Part shown: piece after piece, positions 34,008 to 43,635 of the stretch
Layout of the letters: each line of letters opens with the position of its first letter
How positions within the stretch are numbered: position 1 is the stretch's first letter
Assembly (NCBI RefSeq): GCF_018070345.1
Contig: NZ_JAGPXX010000031.1
Span: 16,566 to 80,565 of the forward strand
DNA length: 64,000 nt
Reading direction: 5' to 3'
Source of the DNA: Streptomyces sp. F63
GTDB lineage: Bacteria > Actinomycetota > Actinomycetes > Streptomycetales > Streptomycetaceae
Position numbers and translations under genes: made by a program
Notes under the pieces: model-generated
What the model saw: the letters and a program-made list of their open reading frames with translations, nothing else
Told to the model about the DNA's origin: nothing
The model's database searches: none

Positions 34008-36913
34008 CGTGCGCCCCCTTCGAAGAACCGGTCGACCACGGCCTTGCTCTCCCGGCCGGTGTCCCGGGAGGCGAACATCTCCCGGAAGCGGGCGTACGCC
34101 CCGGCCCATTCCTCGGTCACCCGGTCGAGGTCCCGTACCGCCGCCACCAGTTCCGCGGTGGTCGCCGGCATCGGCCCCGGGGCGATGTCCGGCAGGTCGT
34201 AGTACGTGCCACGCGAGCCGCCGCTGTACTCCTCGTAGTCGTCGGTGAAGAGCAGGATCGGCCGGCCCAGGGCGGCGTAGTCGAACATCAGCGAGGAATA
34301 GTCCGTCACCAGCGCGTCGGAGGCCAGCAGCAGGTCGTTGACGTCGGTGAAGCCCCGGCCGTCGCGGATCGCGTGTCCCAGCTCCGGCGGCACGGTGAAC
34401 CGGTCGTAGGCGTGCGGGCGGACCACCACGGTCCACTCCTCCCCCACGCCCTCCGCCAGTTCGGCCAGGTCCACCCGGATCGAGTCGCCGCTGCCGCGCA
34501 GCCCGTCCCGGAAGGTCGGCGCGTAGAGCAGCACCCGGCGGCCGTCCGGGATCTGCAGCCGGTGGCGGGCGGCCGCGGCCCGGTCCCGCTGCGCGGGTTC
34601 GTTCCAGCGCACCAGGACGTCGTTGCGGGGCAGCCCGCAGCGCAACAGCTCACCCGTGTAGTGGTTGGCCCGGACGAAGGTGCGCTCGAACTCCTCGCTG
34701 GGCGCGATCAGCACGTCCCAGCGCGCCACCATCTCCCGGTGCCTCCGGCGCCGTTCCTCACCGCCCAGCCGCAGTTCGGGGGTGTCGAAGCCCATGTGCT
34801 TGAGGGCCTGGCCGTGCCAGGTCTGCAGATAGCGGGTCTCCGGGCGCTTGGCGTAGACGGAGGGGATGCCGTGCGAGTCCACCCAGTACCCGGCCCGGGC
34901 GAGCGTACGGACGTACGCCCAGCTGCCGCGCCGGACGAGCGGCACCCCGGGTGGGAAGGACGAGCGGTCCCCCGCGTACGACCACACGCTCCGGTACGGC
35001 AGCCCGCGCCGCACCAGCTCCTCGTGGATGTAGCGGGGACTGTCGGTGTAGCCGGCGCCCTCCATCGCCTCGAAGAGCACGAGGCGCCGGTCGACGGGCA
35101 GCCGCCACAGCTCGCGCTCCACCATGGCCTTCAGCCGGGGACTCGCCAGCCGCCGCCGCAGCCGCCGCACCCTGCGATGGACGGGACCCAGCCGGGGCGC
35201 CAGCCCGGCCGCGAGGCGCAGGGCGCCGGCACGCCGCCAGCGGAACTCCAGCCGCCCGGCTCCCCGCTCCTCGCAGGCGACGCGCAGTTCGTGGCCGCAG
35301 AGCGGTCCGGCCCGGGGCAGCGCCGTCCGCAGGGGCCGCAGATCGAGTGGGGCCAGCAGCGGATCCCGGCGGGTGAGCCCGTGCCGGGTGAGGACGATCA
35401 CCGGGTGGCGGCGGCCGGCGAAGCCCTTGGCCCGGAGGGGCACGCGGCGCGGGTCGAGGAGGAGTTCGGCGGTGTACTCCGCGCCGGTGACGCCGGTGAC
35501 GCCGGTGCCGGTGCCGGTGCCGGCCGTTCCCGGCTCCCCCGGCTCCCCCGGCTTCGTCCGGCGGTAGCGGAAGGGCACCTTCAGGGGGGCGGCCCCGCCC
35601 GCGCTCAGCCACAGCTCGGCCGCCAGCCCGTCCTCCCGGCCCGGCGTGCCGGCGGTGTCCGCCAGCAGTCCCGCCGGGTCGTGGGTGCGCAGGCGGACCC
35701 GGAGCAGCGGCCCGTCGGGGGCCAGTTCCTCGATCTCGTGCCGTATCCGGCCGCCGGCGAACGGCTGTTCCCCGAGCCGCCACTCGGTGATGTCCAGATC
35801 GGCGGCCGCCTCCGTCCCCGCGGCCGGAAGGTGTGCGCCCCAGTACAGCCGTCCGGCCCCGTCCCGTACGGCATGGCGCGGGGCGATGCCCGGCCGCCCC
35901 AGCCCCCGGGCGCACTGCCGCACCTCCGCGTACCGGCCCTCGCGGAGGAGCCGCAGGCAGACGCGTTCGTCGCGCGGGAGCGACGCCACCGCCTCCGGCG
36001 CGAGGCCGTCCAGGTAGGGGACGGTCTCGGACGCGAAGCGCCCCGTCCACTCCGGGCCGCGGAAGGCCAGATCGCCCAGATGGAGGCGGAAGTCGTGCTG
36101 CAGGAACTTCCGGTCCTTGGCGGGGCGCAGGTCGGCGTTGCCGCTCTCCTCCAGAAAGGTGTCGATCATCCGGGCCACGGCGATCCGGTCGGCGACGTTC
36201 CGGATGCGGTGGCGGCTGGAGGAGATGGACAGCCGAGCCGGATCGGCCGCCAGGTGCCAGATGTAGACGGGCCAGGGGACGACGGCGAACCGGCGGGCCA
36301 GAGTGAAGGCGCGCGCGGAGAAGAGCTGGTCCTCGTAGTGGATGCCCTCGGGGAAGCGCAGCCGGTGGCGGGCGATGAAGCCGGCCGCGTACAGCTTGTT
36401 GGTGGAGAGGTGGTCGAAGAAGAACTCCGGTGCCTCCCGGATGCCCTCGACCACCCGTTCGTCCGCGAAGAGGTCCGGATACCAGAGGCCGGTGGTGCCG
36501 GACTCCTCGTAGAGGCGGGTCACCTCGCCGGTGACGAAGTCAGCGCCGGTGCGCTCGGCGGTGAGCAGCAGCGACTTGCAGGCGTGCCGGGGCAGTTCGT
36601 CATCGCTGTCGAGGAACATCAGCCAGGGCGCCCGGGCCTCCTCGATGCCGCGGTTGCGGGGGGCGCTGCAGCCGCCGCTGTTCGCGGGAAGCCGGCAGAC
36701 CCGCACCCGGTCCGGGTCGGCGGCGGCCAGACGGAGGGCCGTCTCGTGGGTTCCGTCGGTGCTGTGGTCGTCGACGATCACGACCTCGACGGCGTTCAGC
36801 GTCTGGGCGAGGACGGATCGCACGGCGGCCGGAAGACGCTCCGCGTCGTTGTAGACGATCACGACCACCGAGACGTCCGGGGGCCGCCTCCCCTCTCCGG
36901 TCGTCATGCTCAT
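34004..36913 (-). CDS. bifunctional GT2 / CDP-glycerol:polyglycerophosphate glycerophosphotransferase (TagF-like)
   Basis: 969 residues in two parts. Residues 12-230 form a GT2 domain (VSVVVIVYNDAERLPAAV, NSGGCSAPRNRGI, MFLDSDDELP), followed by beta-rich sequence to about 570. Residues 590-965 form a TagF/TagB-like CDP-glycerol glycerophosphotransferase: YLQTWHGQALKHMGFD, CGLPRNDVL, VLLYAPTFRDGL, VVVRPHAYDRF and VTDYSSLMFDYAALGRPILLF. The enzyme should extend a glycerol-phosphate wall teichoic acid at the inner membrane face and also transfer sugar. In-frame ATG starts exist at residues 1 and 3. It is co-translated with the GT4 gene downstream. Confidence 0.88.
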   Translation of the reverse strand: MSMTTGEGRRPPDVSVVVIVYNDAERLPAAVRSVLAQTLNAVEVVIVDDHSTDGTHETALRLAAADPDRVRVCRLPANSGGCSAPRNRGIEEARAPWLMFLDSDDELPRHACKSLLLTAERTGADFVTGEVTRLYEESGTTGLWYPDLFADERVVEGIREAPEFFFDHLSTNKLYAAGFIARHRLRFPEGIHYEDQLFSARAFTLARRFAVVPWPVYIWHLAADPARLSISSSRHRIRNVADRIAVARMIDTFLEESGNADLRPAKDRKFLQHDFRLHLGDLAFRGPEWTGRFASETVPYLDGLAPEAVASLPRDERVCLRLLREGRYAEVRQCARGLGRPGIAPRHAVRDGAGRLYWGAHLPAAGTEAAADLDITEWRLGEQPFAGGRIRHEIEELAPDGPLLRVRLRTHDPAGLLADTAGTPGREDGLAAELWLSAGGAAPLKVPFRYRRTKPGEPGEPGTAGTGTGTGVTGVTGAEYTAELLLDPRRVPLRAKGFAGRRHPVIVLTRHGLTRRDPLLAPLDLRPLRTALPRAGPLCGHELRVACEERGAGRLEFRWRRAGALRLAAGLAPRLGPVHRRVRRLRRRLASPRLKAMVERELWRLPVDRRLVLFEAMEGAGYTDSPRYIHEELVRRGLPYRSVWSYAGDRSSFPPGVPLVRRGSWAYVRTLARAGYWVDSHGIPSVYAKRPETRYLQTWHGQALKHMGFDTPELRLGGEERRRRHREMVARWDVLIAPSEEFERTFVRANHYTGELLRCGLPRNDVLVRWNEPAQRDRAAAARHRLQIPDGRRVLLYAPTFRDGLRGSGDSIRVDLAELAEGVGEEWTVVVRPHAYDRFTVPPELGHAIRDGRGFTDVNDLLLASDALVTDYSSLMFDYAALGRPILLFTDDYEEYSGGSRGTYYDLPDIAPGPMPATTAELVAAVRDLDRVTEEWAGAYARFREMFASRDTGRESKAVVDRFFEGGAR

Positions 36914-37046
36914 CCCTGCCTTCCGGACGGGCCGGACACGGAACGGACGGAACGCATCACCGCCGTCCCATCCTACGGATACCCGGACCGATCCGCGCGG
37001 GGACGGACGGGCACGGCCTCCCGTACCGGCCCGGCGCGGCCCGGAA

Positions 37047-37087
37047 GCGACGCCGCGAGGGCGCGAGGGCGCGACGCCGCGAGGGCG
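37047..37087. repeat. 17-bp direct repeat after the GDH gene
   Basis: GCGACGCCGCGAGGGCG at 37047-37063 and 37071-37087, period 24, between the gdh stop (37151) and the TagF-like start. It could be part of a terminator or a chance GC-rich repeat. Confidence 0.45.
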
Positions 37088-37150
37088 GCCCGGGCCAGGA
37101 GCCGGACCGCCCTCGCCGAGCGGAGACGGGGCGCCGCCCGCGCGTCCGGG

Positions 37151-40100
37151 TCAGCGGTGCGCGTGCAGCAGCGTCCGCATGGTGCGCATCGCGACGGAGA
37201 GATTGGCCAGGTCGAAGGCGTCCGAGCCGTGGATCTCGTCGAGCGTGGCCCGGGCGCGGGCCAGGATCGCGCTGTTCTTCCGCTGCCAGGCGCCGAAGCG
37301 CTGTTCGGGCGTCGAGGTGCCGTTGCCGGCCGCGAGCACATCGGCCGTGAGCGCCGCGTGCGCCGCGTAGAGGTCCTCGCGGATGGCGGCACGGGCCATC
37401 GACTGCCACCGGTCGGAGCGCGGCAGTTCGATGATCCGGTCCATCAGCCGGCTGATCCGCAGCCGGTCCCCGAGGTCGTAGTACACCTCGGCGACGTCCA
37501 GCGGTGTCTTGTCGGTGCGGTCCGCGATCGCCACGATGTCGAGCGTCGGGAAGGCCGAGGAGAAGCCCGCCACCCGCTCGGCCAGCTCACCCGGCACCCC
37601 CGCGGCGGTCAGGTCGTCCAGGTTGGCCTGGTACCACTCCAGGTCCGCTCCCCTGAGCAGCTTGGGCAGCTGGGACCAGACGGCCTCCACGCGCTCGCCG
37701 AAGAAGTCGATCGTCTCGGCGATCTCCAGCGGCTGCGGCCGGTTGTTGAGCAGCCAGCGGGTGCCGCGCTCCACCAGCCGCCGGGAGTGCAGCCGGATCC
37801 GGGTCTGGACGGCCGCCGGGACGCGGTTGTCCAGCGCTTCCACCGCGTCCCAGACCATGCCCAGGCCGAAGATCGCGCGGGCGGAGGTCTGCGCTCGGAC
37901 GACCTCCTCCGTCGAGGCTCCGGTCTCCTCCCGCATCCGGTGCAGGAAGGTGGTGCCGGCGCTGTTGACCGTGTCGTTGACCAGCACGGTCGTCACAATC
38001 TCGCGGCGCAGCGCATGCCCCTCGACCTGCTCCGGGAACCGTTCGCGCAGCGCCTGCGGGAAGTAGGCGTGCAGCAGCCGCTGGAGATACGGGTCGTCGG
38101 GGAGGCTGGTGCCGATGAGCTCCTCCGCCGCGGTGATCTTGTCGTAGGCGAGCAGCACGGCCAGCTCCGGCTGGGTGAGGCCGCGGCCGTTCGCCAGCCG
38201 CTCCTTGATCTGCCGGTCGGCGGGCAGGAACTCCAGCGCCCGGTCGAGGTCGCCGGTGCTCTCCAGCCGGCGGATGGCGCGCTGGTGGGCGTGGAGCAGG
38301 CTCGGGGCCTGGGTGACGGCGTTGGCCAGCGCGACGTTCTGGGCGTAGTTGTTGCGCAGCACCAGGGCGCCGACCTCGTCGGTCATCGCGGCGAGCAGCT
38401 TGTTGCGCTGCTTGACGGTCATGTCGCCGTCGGCCACCACCGCGTTGAGCAGGATCTTGATGTTCACCTCGTGGTCGGAGGTGTCCACGCCGGCGCTGTT
38501 GTCGATCGCGTCGGTGTTGACCCGCCCGCCGGTGCGGTCCGGGCCGCCGTGGACGGTGAACTCGATCCGGCCGAGCTGGGTGGCTCCGAGGTTCCCGCCC
38601 TCGCCGATGACCTTGGCCCGCACGTCCCGGCCGTCGACGCGGATGGCGTCGTTGGCCTTGTCGCCGACATCGGCGTGGCTCTCCGAGGACGCCTTGACGT
38701 ACGTGCCGATGCCGCCGTTCCACAGCAGGTCGACGGGTGCGCTGAGGATGGCCTTCATCAGCTCGGCCGGGGTCATCTTGGTGATCCCGTCCTCGATTCC
38801 GAGGGCCTCCCGGATGTGCGCGTTCACGGGGACGGACTTCGCGGAACGCGGGTGAATGCCACCGCCGGGCGAGAGCAGCGAGGTGTCGTAGTCCGCCCAG
38901 GAACTGCGCGGCAGGTCGAAGAGGCGGCGGCGCTCGGCGTAGGAGACGGCGGCGTCCGGCGTCGGATCGAGGAAGATGTGCCGGTGGTCGAAGGCCGCGA
39001 CGAGGCGGATGTGCTCGCTGAGCAGCATGCCGTTGCCGAACACGTCCCCGGACATGTCCCCGACGCCGACGACCGTGAAGTCCTCCGTCTGGGTGTCGTG
39101 GCCCAGCTCGCGGAAGTGCCGCTTGACGGACTCCCAGGCGCCGCGGGCGGTGATGCCCATGCCCTTGTGGTCGTAGCCCGCGGAGCCGCCGGAGGCGAAG
39201 GCGTCCCCGAGCCAGAAACCGTAGGCGGTGGCCACCTCGTTGGCGATGTCGGAGAAGGACGCGGTGCCCTTGTCCGCGGCGACGACGAGGTAGGTGTCGT
39301 CCTCGTCGTGCCGGACGACGTCCTCGGGATGGACGACCTCGCCACCGACGAGATTGTCGGTGATGTCGAGCAGACCCGAGATGAAGGTCTTGTAGCAGGC
39401 GATGCCCTCGGCCAGCCAGGCGTCGCGGTCCACGGCCGGATCCGGCAGCCGCTTGCCGACGAAGCCGCCCTTGGCGCCGACCGGCACGATGACGGTGTTC
39501 TTCACCATCTGTGCCTTGACCAGGCCGAGGATCTCGGTGCGGAAGTCCTCGCGCCGGTCGGACCAGCGCAGCCCGCCGCGGGCCACCTTGCCGAAGCGCA
39601 GATGGACGCCCTCCACGCGGGGCGAGTAGACCCAGATCTCGTACGCGGGACGGGGCGCGGGCAGATCGGGGATGGCCTGCGGGTCGAGCTTGAACGAGAC
39701 GTAGCCGTGCCAGCCGCGGCCGGAGACCGCCGTGCGGACCCCCCTGCCGCTTCCACCATCCGCATGCCGGCCCCCCCTGCCGCTTCCACCATCCGCATGC
39801 TGGAAGTGATTGGTCCGCAGCGTGGCGTTGATGACGGTGAGGAAGGAGCGCAGGATGCGGTCCTCGTCCAGGCTCGCCACCTGGTCCAGGGCGCCTTCCA
39901 GTTCCTCCAGCAGCCCGTCGGTCAGCTCCCGGCCGGCCCGCTGCCGCTCCGGGGCCATCCGCGCCTCGAACAGGCTCACGAGCAGCCGGGTGGTGTGGAC
40001 GTTGTGGCGGAGGGTGTCCTCCATGTACTCCTGGCTGAAGGTCGAGCCGGCCTGCCGCAGGTACTTCGCGTAGGCGCGCAGCACCATGGCCTGCCGCCAG

Positions 40101-42190
40101 GTCAGCCCGGCGCTCAGCACCAGCGCGTTGAAGCCGTCGTTCTCCGCCTCTCCCCTCCAGACGGCGGCGAACGCCTCCTGGAAGCGGTCGCGGGCGTCGT
40201 CACCGAGGTAGTCGCCGTCGACCGCCGGCATGCGCAGCCCGAAGTCGTAGATCCAGGCGGTGGTGCGGTCGGCGCAGCGCAGCTCGTACGGGCGTTCGTC
40301 GACGACCTCGACGCCCAGCCGCTGGAGCACCGGCAGCACCGCGGACAGCGAGACCTGCTCGCCGGTGCGGTAGATCTTGAAGCGGCGCTCGCCCGGGGCG
40401 GCGCCCACCGGCTCGTACAGGCTGAGCGCGAAGTCCCCCTCGCCCGGCGTGAGTTTCTCCAGGTGCTGCAGGTCCGAGACGGCGCTGCGCGGCGAGTGGT
40501 CGGCCTTGTAGCCCTCCGGGAAGGCGTCGCCGTAGCGCCGGGCCAGCTCGGCGGCGTACTCCTCGCCGAGCTCCGCGTGGAGCGCCTCGGAGAAGCCGTC
40601 GGTCCAGGAGCGGGCGGCCTCGGCGAGGCGGGCCTCGATCCGCTCGGCGTCGGCGTCCGTCAGGTCCGGCAGTTCCGTGCCCTGCGGTACCCGGATGACG
40701 AAGTGCAGCCGGGAGAGAATCGATTCTGTGTTCCAGGCGGTGAAGTCGACGCTGGTGCCGCCCAGCTCCTCCTTGAGGATGTCGATCAGCTTCAGCCGGA
40801 CGGTGGTGTTGAAGCGGTCCCGCGGCAGGTACACGAGGGCCGAGTAGTAGCGTCCGTACTCCTCCTGGCGCAGGTAGAGGCGGAGCCGACGGCGCTCCTG
40901 GAGGTAGAGCACGCTGGTGGCGATGGAGCGCAGCTGGGCGACCGGGGTCTGGAACAGCTCGTCCCGCGGGTAGGTCTCCAGGATCTGCAGCAGGTCGCGG
41001 CCGTCGTGGCTGTCGGCGTCGACCCCCGCGCCGGAGAGCACCTCGGCGACCTTGCGGCGGACCACCGGCACCCGGGTGACCGACTCGGTGTAGGCCGCGG
41101 AGGAGAACAGACCGAGGAAGCGGCGCTCACCGATGACGTTGCCGCGGCTGTCGAACTTCTTGACCCCGATGTAGTCGAGGTAGGAGGGGCGGTGCACGGT
41201 GGCGCGGCTGTTGGCCTTGGTCAGCACCAGCAGCCGGTGCTCGCGGGCCTTGGCCCGGGCGTCGGGCGGCAGCCGGCTGAACGAGGACGAGACCGGCCGG
41301 CCCTCACGGTCGCGCCGGTGGTTCGGGTCGGAGCGGAGGATGCCGAGCCCGGTGCCGGGAACCGCGCGGAGCGCGTCCTCCTCGCCGCCGCTCTCGCCGG
41401 GCACGGACGTCAGCTCGTACTCGCGGTAGCCGAGGAAGGTGAAGTGGTCGGCGGCCAGCCAGCGGAGCAGTTCCCGGGCCTCCTCCACGTCCTGCGCGGG
41501 GACGTCCTCGGCCATCGGCTCGGTGTGCAGGCCGTCGGCGAGGCGCAGCGCGGCGCCGTGCATCTTCTCCCAGTCCTCGACGGTCTCCCGGACGTCGGAG
41601 AGGATCCGGCGCAGATCCGCGGTGATCTGCTTGAGGTCGGCGCGGTCCGTCTCACGGTCGATCTCGACGTGGATCCAGGACTCGGAGACCGCGTCGAGCG
41701 GCTGCTCGCCGGAAGCCCGGTCGGGCCCCAGGACCTCGATCAGCGTGCCGGTGACGTCGCGGCGGACGGGCACCAGCGGGTGCACGACGACGTGGATGCC
41801 GCGGCCCTGGCGGGACAGCTCGTTGGTGACGGAGTCGACGAGGAAGGGCATGTCGTCCGTGACCACCTCGACCACGGAGTGGCTGCACGTCCAGCCGTTC
41901 TCCTCGACGGTGGGGGTGTACACCCGGACGTTCGCCTTGCCCTGCGGGCGGTTCTCGGCGAGCCGGAGGTGGGAGAGGGCCGCGCCGAGCACGTCGACGG
42001 GGTCCCGGTCGACCAGGTCCTCCGCCGCGGTGTGCCGGTAGTAGCGCTGGAGGTAGGCGCTGAGGGCCTCCTCGTCGAGGATTCCGTCGCGGTGGAAACC
42101 GGCCGGGCTGCCCCCGGCCGGGCTCTTCTCGGCGACCCGGGCCGCTCGGGCGAGCAGCTCGGCCTTGGCTTCGTCCAGCTTGTTCTGCAT
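37151..42190 (-). CDS. gdh: NAD-specific glutamate dehydrogenase, large (180-kDa) type
   Basis: 1679 residues, full length for the large bacterial GDH class. The N-terminal regulatory half (HVVVHPLVPVRRD, DHFTFLGYREYEL) precedes the catalytic core with RVEGVHLRFGKVARGGLRWSDRREDFRTE, VPVGAKGGFVGKRLPD, YDHKGMGITARGAWESVKRHF and VGDMSGDVFGNGML. It converts glutamate to 2-oxoglutarate and ammonia with NAD, feeding amino-acid carbon into the TCA cycle. AGGAG lies 10 bp before the ATG. It is monocistronic. About residues 800-820 hold an odd insertion, HADGGSGRGGR followed by HADGGSGRGVR, where family members from memory read straight on to the YVSFKLDP strand. Confidence 0.95.
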   Translation of the reverse strand: MQNKLDEAKAELLARAARVAEKSPAGGSPAGFHRDGILDEEALSAYLQRYYRHTAAEDLVDRDPVDVLGAALSHLRLAENRPQGKANVRVYTPTVEENGWTCSHSVVEVVTDDMPFLVDSVTNELSRQGRGIHVVVHPLVPVRRDVTGTLIEVLGPDRASGEQPLDAVSESWIHVEIDRETDRADLKQITADLRRILSDVRETVEDWEKMHGAALRLADGLHTEPMAEDVPAQDVEEARELLRWLAADHFTFLGYREYELTSVPGESGGEEDALRAVPGTGLGILRSDPNHRRDREGRPVSSSFSRLPPDARAKAREHRLLVLTKANSRATVHRPSYLDYIGVKKFDSRGNVIGERRFLGLFSSAAYTESVTRVPVVRRKVAEVLSGAGVDADSHDGRDLLQILETYPRDELFQTPVAQLRSIATSVLYLQERRRLRLYLRQEEYGRYYSALVYLPRDRFNTTVRLKLIDILKEELGGTSVDFTAWNTESILSRLHFVIRVPQGTELPDLTDADAERIEARLAEAARSWTDGFSEALHAELGEEYAAELARRYGDAFPEGYKADHSPRSAVSDLQHLEKLTPGEGDFALSLYEPVGAAPGERRFKIYRTGEQVSLSAVLPVLQRLGVEVVDERPYELRCADRTTAWIYDFGLRMPAVDGDYLGDDARDRFQEAFAAVWRGEAENDGFNALVLSAGLTWRQAMVLRAYAKYLRQAGSTFSQEYMEDTLRHNVHTTRLLVSLFEARMAPERQRAGRELTDGLLEELEGALDQVASLDEDRILRSFLTVINATLRTNHFQHADGGSGRGGRHADGGSGRGVRTAVSGRGWHGYVSFKLDPQAIPDLPAPRPAYEIWVYSPRVEGVHLRFGKVARGGLRWSDRREDFRTEILGLVKAQMVKNTVIVPVGAKGGFVGKRLPDPAVDRDAWLAEGIACYKTFISGLLDITDNLVGGEVVHPEDVVRHDEDDTYLVVAADKGTASFSDIANEVATAYGFWLGDAFASGGSAGYDHKGMGITARGAWESVKRHFRELGHDTQTEDFTVVGVGDMSGDVFGNGMLLSEHIRLVAAFDHRHIFLDPTPDAAVSYAERRRLFDLPRSSWADYDTSLLSPGGGIHPRSAKSVPVNAHIREALGIEDGITKMTPAELMKAILSAPVDLLWNGGIGTYVKASSESHADVGDKANDAIRVDGRDVRAKVIGEGGNLGATQLGRIEFTVHGGPDRTGGRVNTDAIDNSAGVDTSDHEVNIKILLNAVVADGDMTVKQRNKLLAAMTDEVGALVLRNNYAQNVALANAVTQAPSLLHAHQRAIRRLESTGDLDRALEFLPADRQIKERLANGRGLTQPELAVLLAYDKITAAEELIGTSLPDDPYLQRLLHAYFPQALRERFPEQVEGHALRREIVTTVLVNDTVNSAGTTFLHRMREETGASTEEVVRAQTSARAIFGLGMVWDAVEALDNRVPAAVQTRIRLHSRRLVERGTRWLLNNRPQPLEIAETIDFFGERVEAVWSQLPKLLRGADLEWYQANLDDLTAAGVPGELAERVAGFSSAFPTLDIVAIADRTDKTPLDVAEVYYDLGDRLRISRLMDRIIELPRSDRWQSMARAAIREDLYAAHAALTADVLAAGNGTSTPEQRFGAWQRKNSAILARARATLDEIHGSDAFDLANLSVAMRTMRTLLHAHR
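39739..39800. repeat. 33-bp tandem duplication inside gdh
   Basis: A 29-bp block (CCCCCCTGCCGCTTCCACCA, then TCCGCATGC) occurs at 39739-39767 and again at 39772-39800, period 33 bp, i.e. 11 codons. It encodes two copies of HADGGSGRG and keeps the frame. Confidence 0.85.
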
Positions 42191-42819
42191 GTCGTTCAGG
42201 CTCCTGTCGCGCGCCGTTGCGTGACGTGGGTGAGGGTGGCGGTGTGCCGCGACGCGGGGAACGCGGAGGAACCCGTCGCGTCCGGCCTGATGCCGGGATG
42301 AGAGCGGACCGGGCCGTTACCGGCCATGGTCGGCCGTGGGGAACGCTGCCGCGATCCGGCGCCGTGGGCCGGCCCGCGGCGCGCCGGGAGGCGCGACACC
42401 GCCGCCGGCCCGCGCCACGGGGCGGGGCCCCGATGGCGACGGCCGGACGAAGGGGCGGCGCTGCCCCCGCGGGATATCGCGCTGATCACGGCCCCAGGCT
42501 ATCGCTCCGCTCACGGGCTGGGTCATCAGCCGATTATTCAGAACACCGGGGAGAAATTTGACGTTGTGGACAGTGACAGCGGAGTCACCGGAGGCATCCC
42601 GGACGGCCGCCCGCTCCCGGCCGGTGGGTTGGACGGCGCACTCCGCGGGCAGGGCCGGGGCCGATGGGCCGGCTCCCCCCGGCGCACGCCGGCGCACAGG
42701 GACCCGCCGACCCAACCCGCCCGGGACGTACGCCCGTTCAGGGAGTTCACCCGGCTCGGCGACAGACCCGGGTCCGTGCGGCAGCGGAACCGACCGGTGC
42801 CCCGGCAGAACCGGCCGGC
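42191..42819. other. gene-free region upstream of gdh
   Basis: 629 bp between the HAD gene stop and the gdh start, both leftward. It must carry the gdh promoter and leader. An AT-richer patch (CGATTATTCAGAACACC near 42531, and GAAATTTGACG near 42553) stands out. Open frames here look like shadows. No RNA gene or strong terminator is recognised. Confidence 0.4.
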
Positions 42820-43482
42820 TCAGCCGACCAGGTCCTCGGCCGCCTCGACCGCCTCGTCGAGGGTGTCCACCACCGGCACCCCGGCCTGCTCCAGACTGCT
42901 CCGGCTGTGCGATCCACCGGTGTAGAGCACGGCCTGCGCCCCGATGTGCCGGGCCGCCACGGCGTCGTCCAGCGCGTCACCGATGACCACCACGCGGTGG
43001 GCCGGTATCGCACCGAGCGATGTGAGATGGCTCACCATCTGCTCGGCCTTGCCGACATGGGAGGGCCCCCGGCGGCCGTCCACCCGCGTGAAGTGCTCCT
43101 CGATGCCGTGGTTCCGGACGATCGGCACCAGGTGTTCGTGCGGGGCGAGGGAGCACAGTGACTGGGTGTGCCCGTCGGCCCGGCGGCGGATCAGCAGTTC
43201 CTCGGCCCCCGGGGTCAGCCCCGCACTGCCTGCCCGGGCCCAGTAGTGCCGGTGGAAGACCTCGTCCATCCGCTCCCACTCGCTGTCGGTGGGCAGCCGC
43301 CCGAGCAGCCGTTCGTAGAAGCGGGGGACGGGCACGCAGTACAGCTCCCGGTACCGCTCCAGGGTGATCGGCTCCAGGCCGAACTCCGCGAACGAGGCGT
43401 TCGTCGCCTCGATCACGGCGTCGATGTCGTGGAAGAGAGTGCCGTTCCAGTCCCACACGATGTGGGCCGTCCGCTGTCCCAT
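42820..43482 (-). CDS. HAD-superfamily hydrolase
   Basis: 220 residues. Motif I is VWDWNGTLFHD (DxDGT variant DWNGT); motif II lies near SLCSLAPHEHLV, a Lys in GPSHVGKAEQM, and motif IV in VVVIGDALDDAVAAR. The helical cap follows motif I (AVIEATNASFAEFGLEPITLERYRELY), as in phosphoglycolate-phosphatase-like enzymes. It probably dephosphorylates a small cytoplasmic metabolite. The start ATG 43482 sits six residues before the first strand. It lies 153 bp downstream of the DUF6912 gene on the same strand. Confidence 0.82.
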   Translation of the reverse strand: MGQRTAHIVWDWNGTLFHDIDAVIEATNASFAEFGLEPITLERYRELYCVPVPRFYERLLGRLPTDSEWERMDEVFHRHYWARAGSAGLTPGAEELLIRRRADGHTQSLCSLAPHEHLVPIVRNHGIEEHFTRVDGRRGPSHVGKAEQMVSHLTSLGAIPAHRVVVIGDALDDAVAARHIGAQAVLYTGGSHSRSSLEQAGVPVVDTLDEAVEAAEDLVG

Positions 43483-43635
43483 GCCCCGAACGGTAGCGGC
43501 GGGCACCGACAACGCGGCCGCCGGGGACCGGTACGGTCCGGGCGGCGGTGCGTTTCCGGCCAACCGGTGGCCACCGCGACGACCGGAGCTTCCGCGCGGG
43601 GGTCTCCGGACCGCGATGGCCGGAGGGGGGCGCGG

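Noticed and set aside
33968..42301. A stop-free frame of 2777 codons on the plus strand, antisense to the TagF-like and gdh genes
   Set aside because: It is a by-product of extreme GC bias at third codon positions; it spans two real genes with clear motifs on the other strand and shows no domain of its own. The same applies to long antisense frames over pkaA/pkaB/prfB (16464-19646) and secA (45231-47990).
42191..42819. Open frames on both strands upstream of gdh as a possible extra gene
   Set aside because: Composition is shadow-like, starts lack ribosome sites, and no conserved motif is visible.
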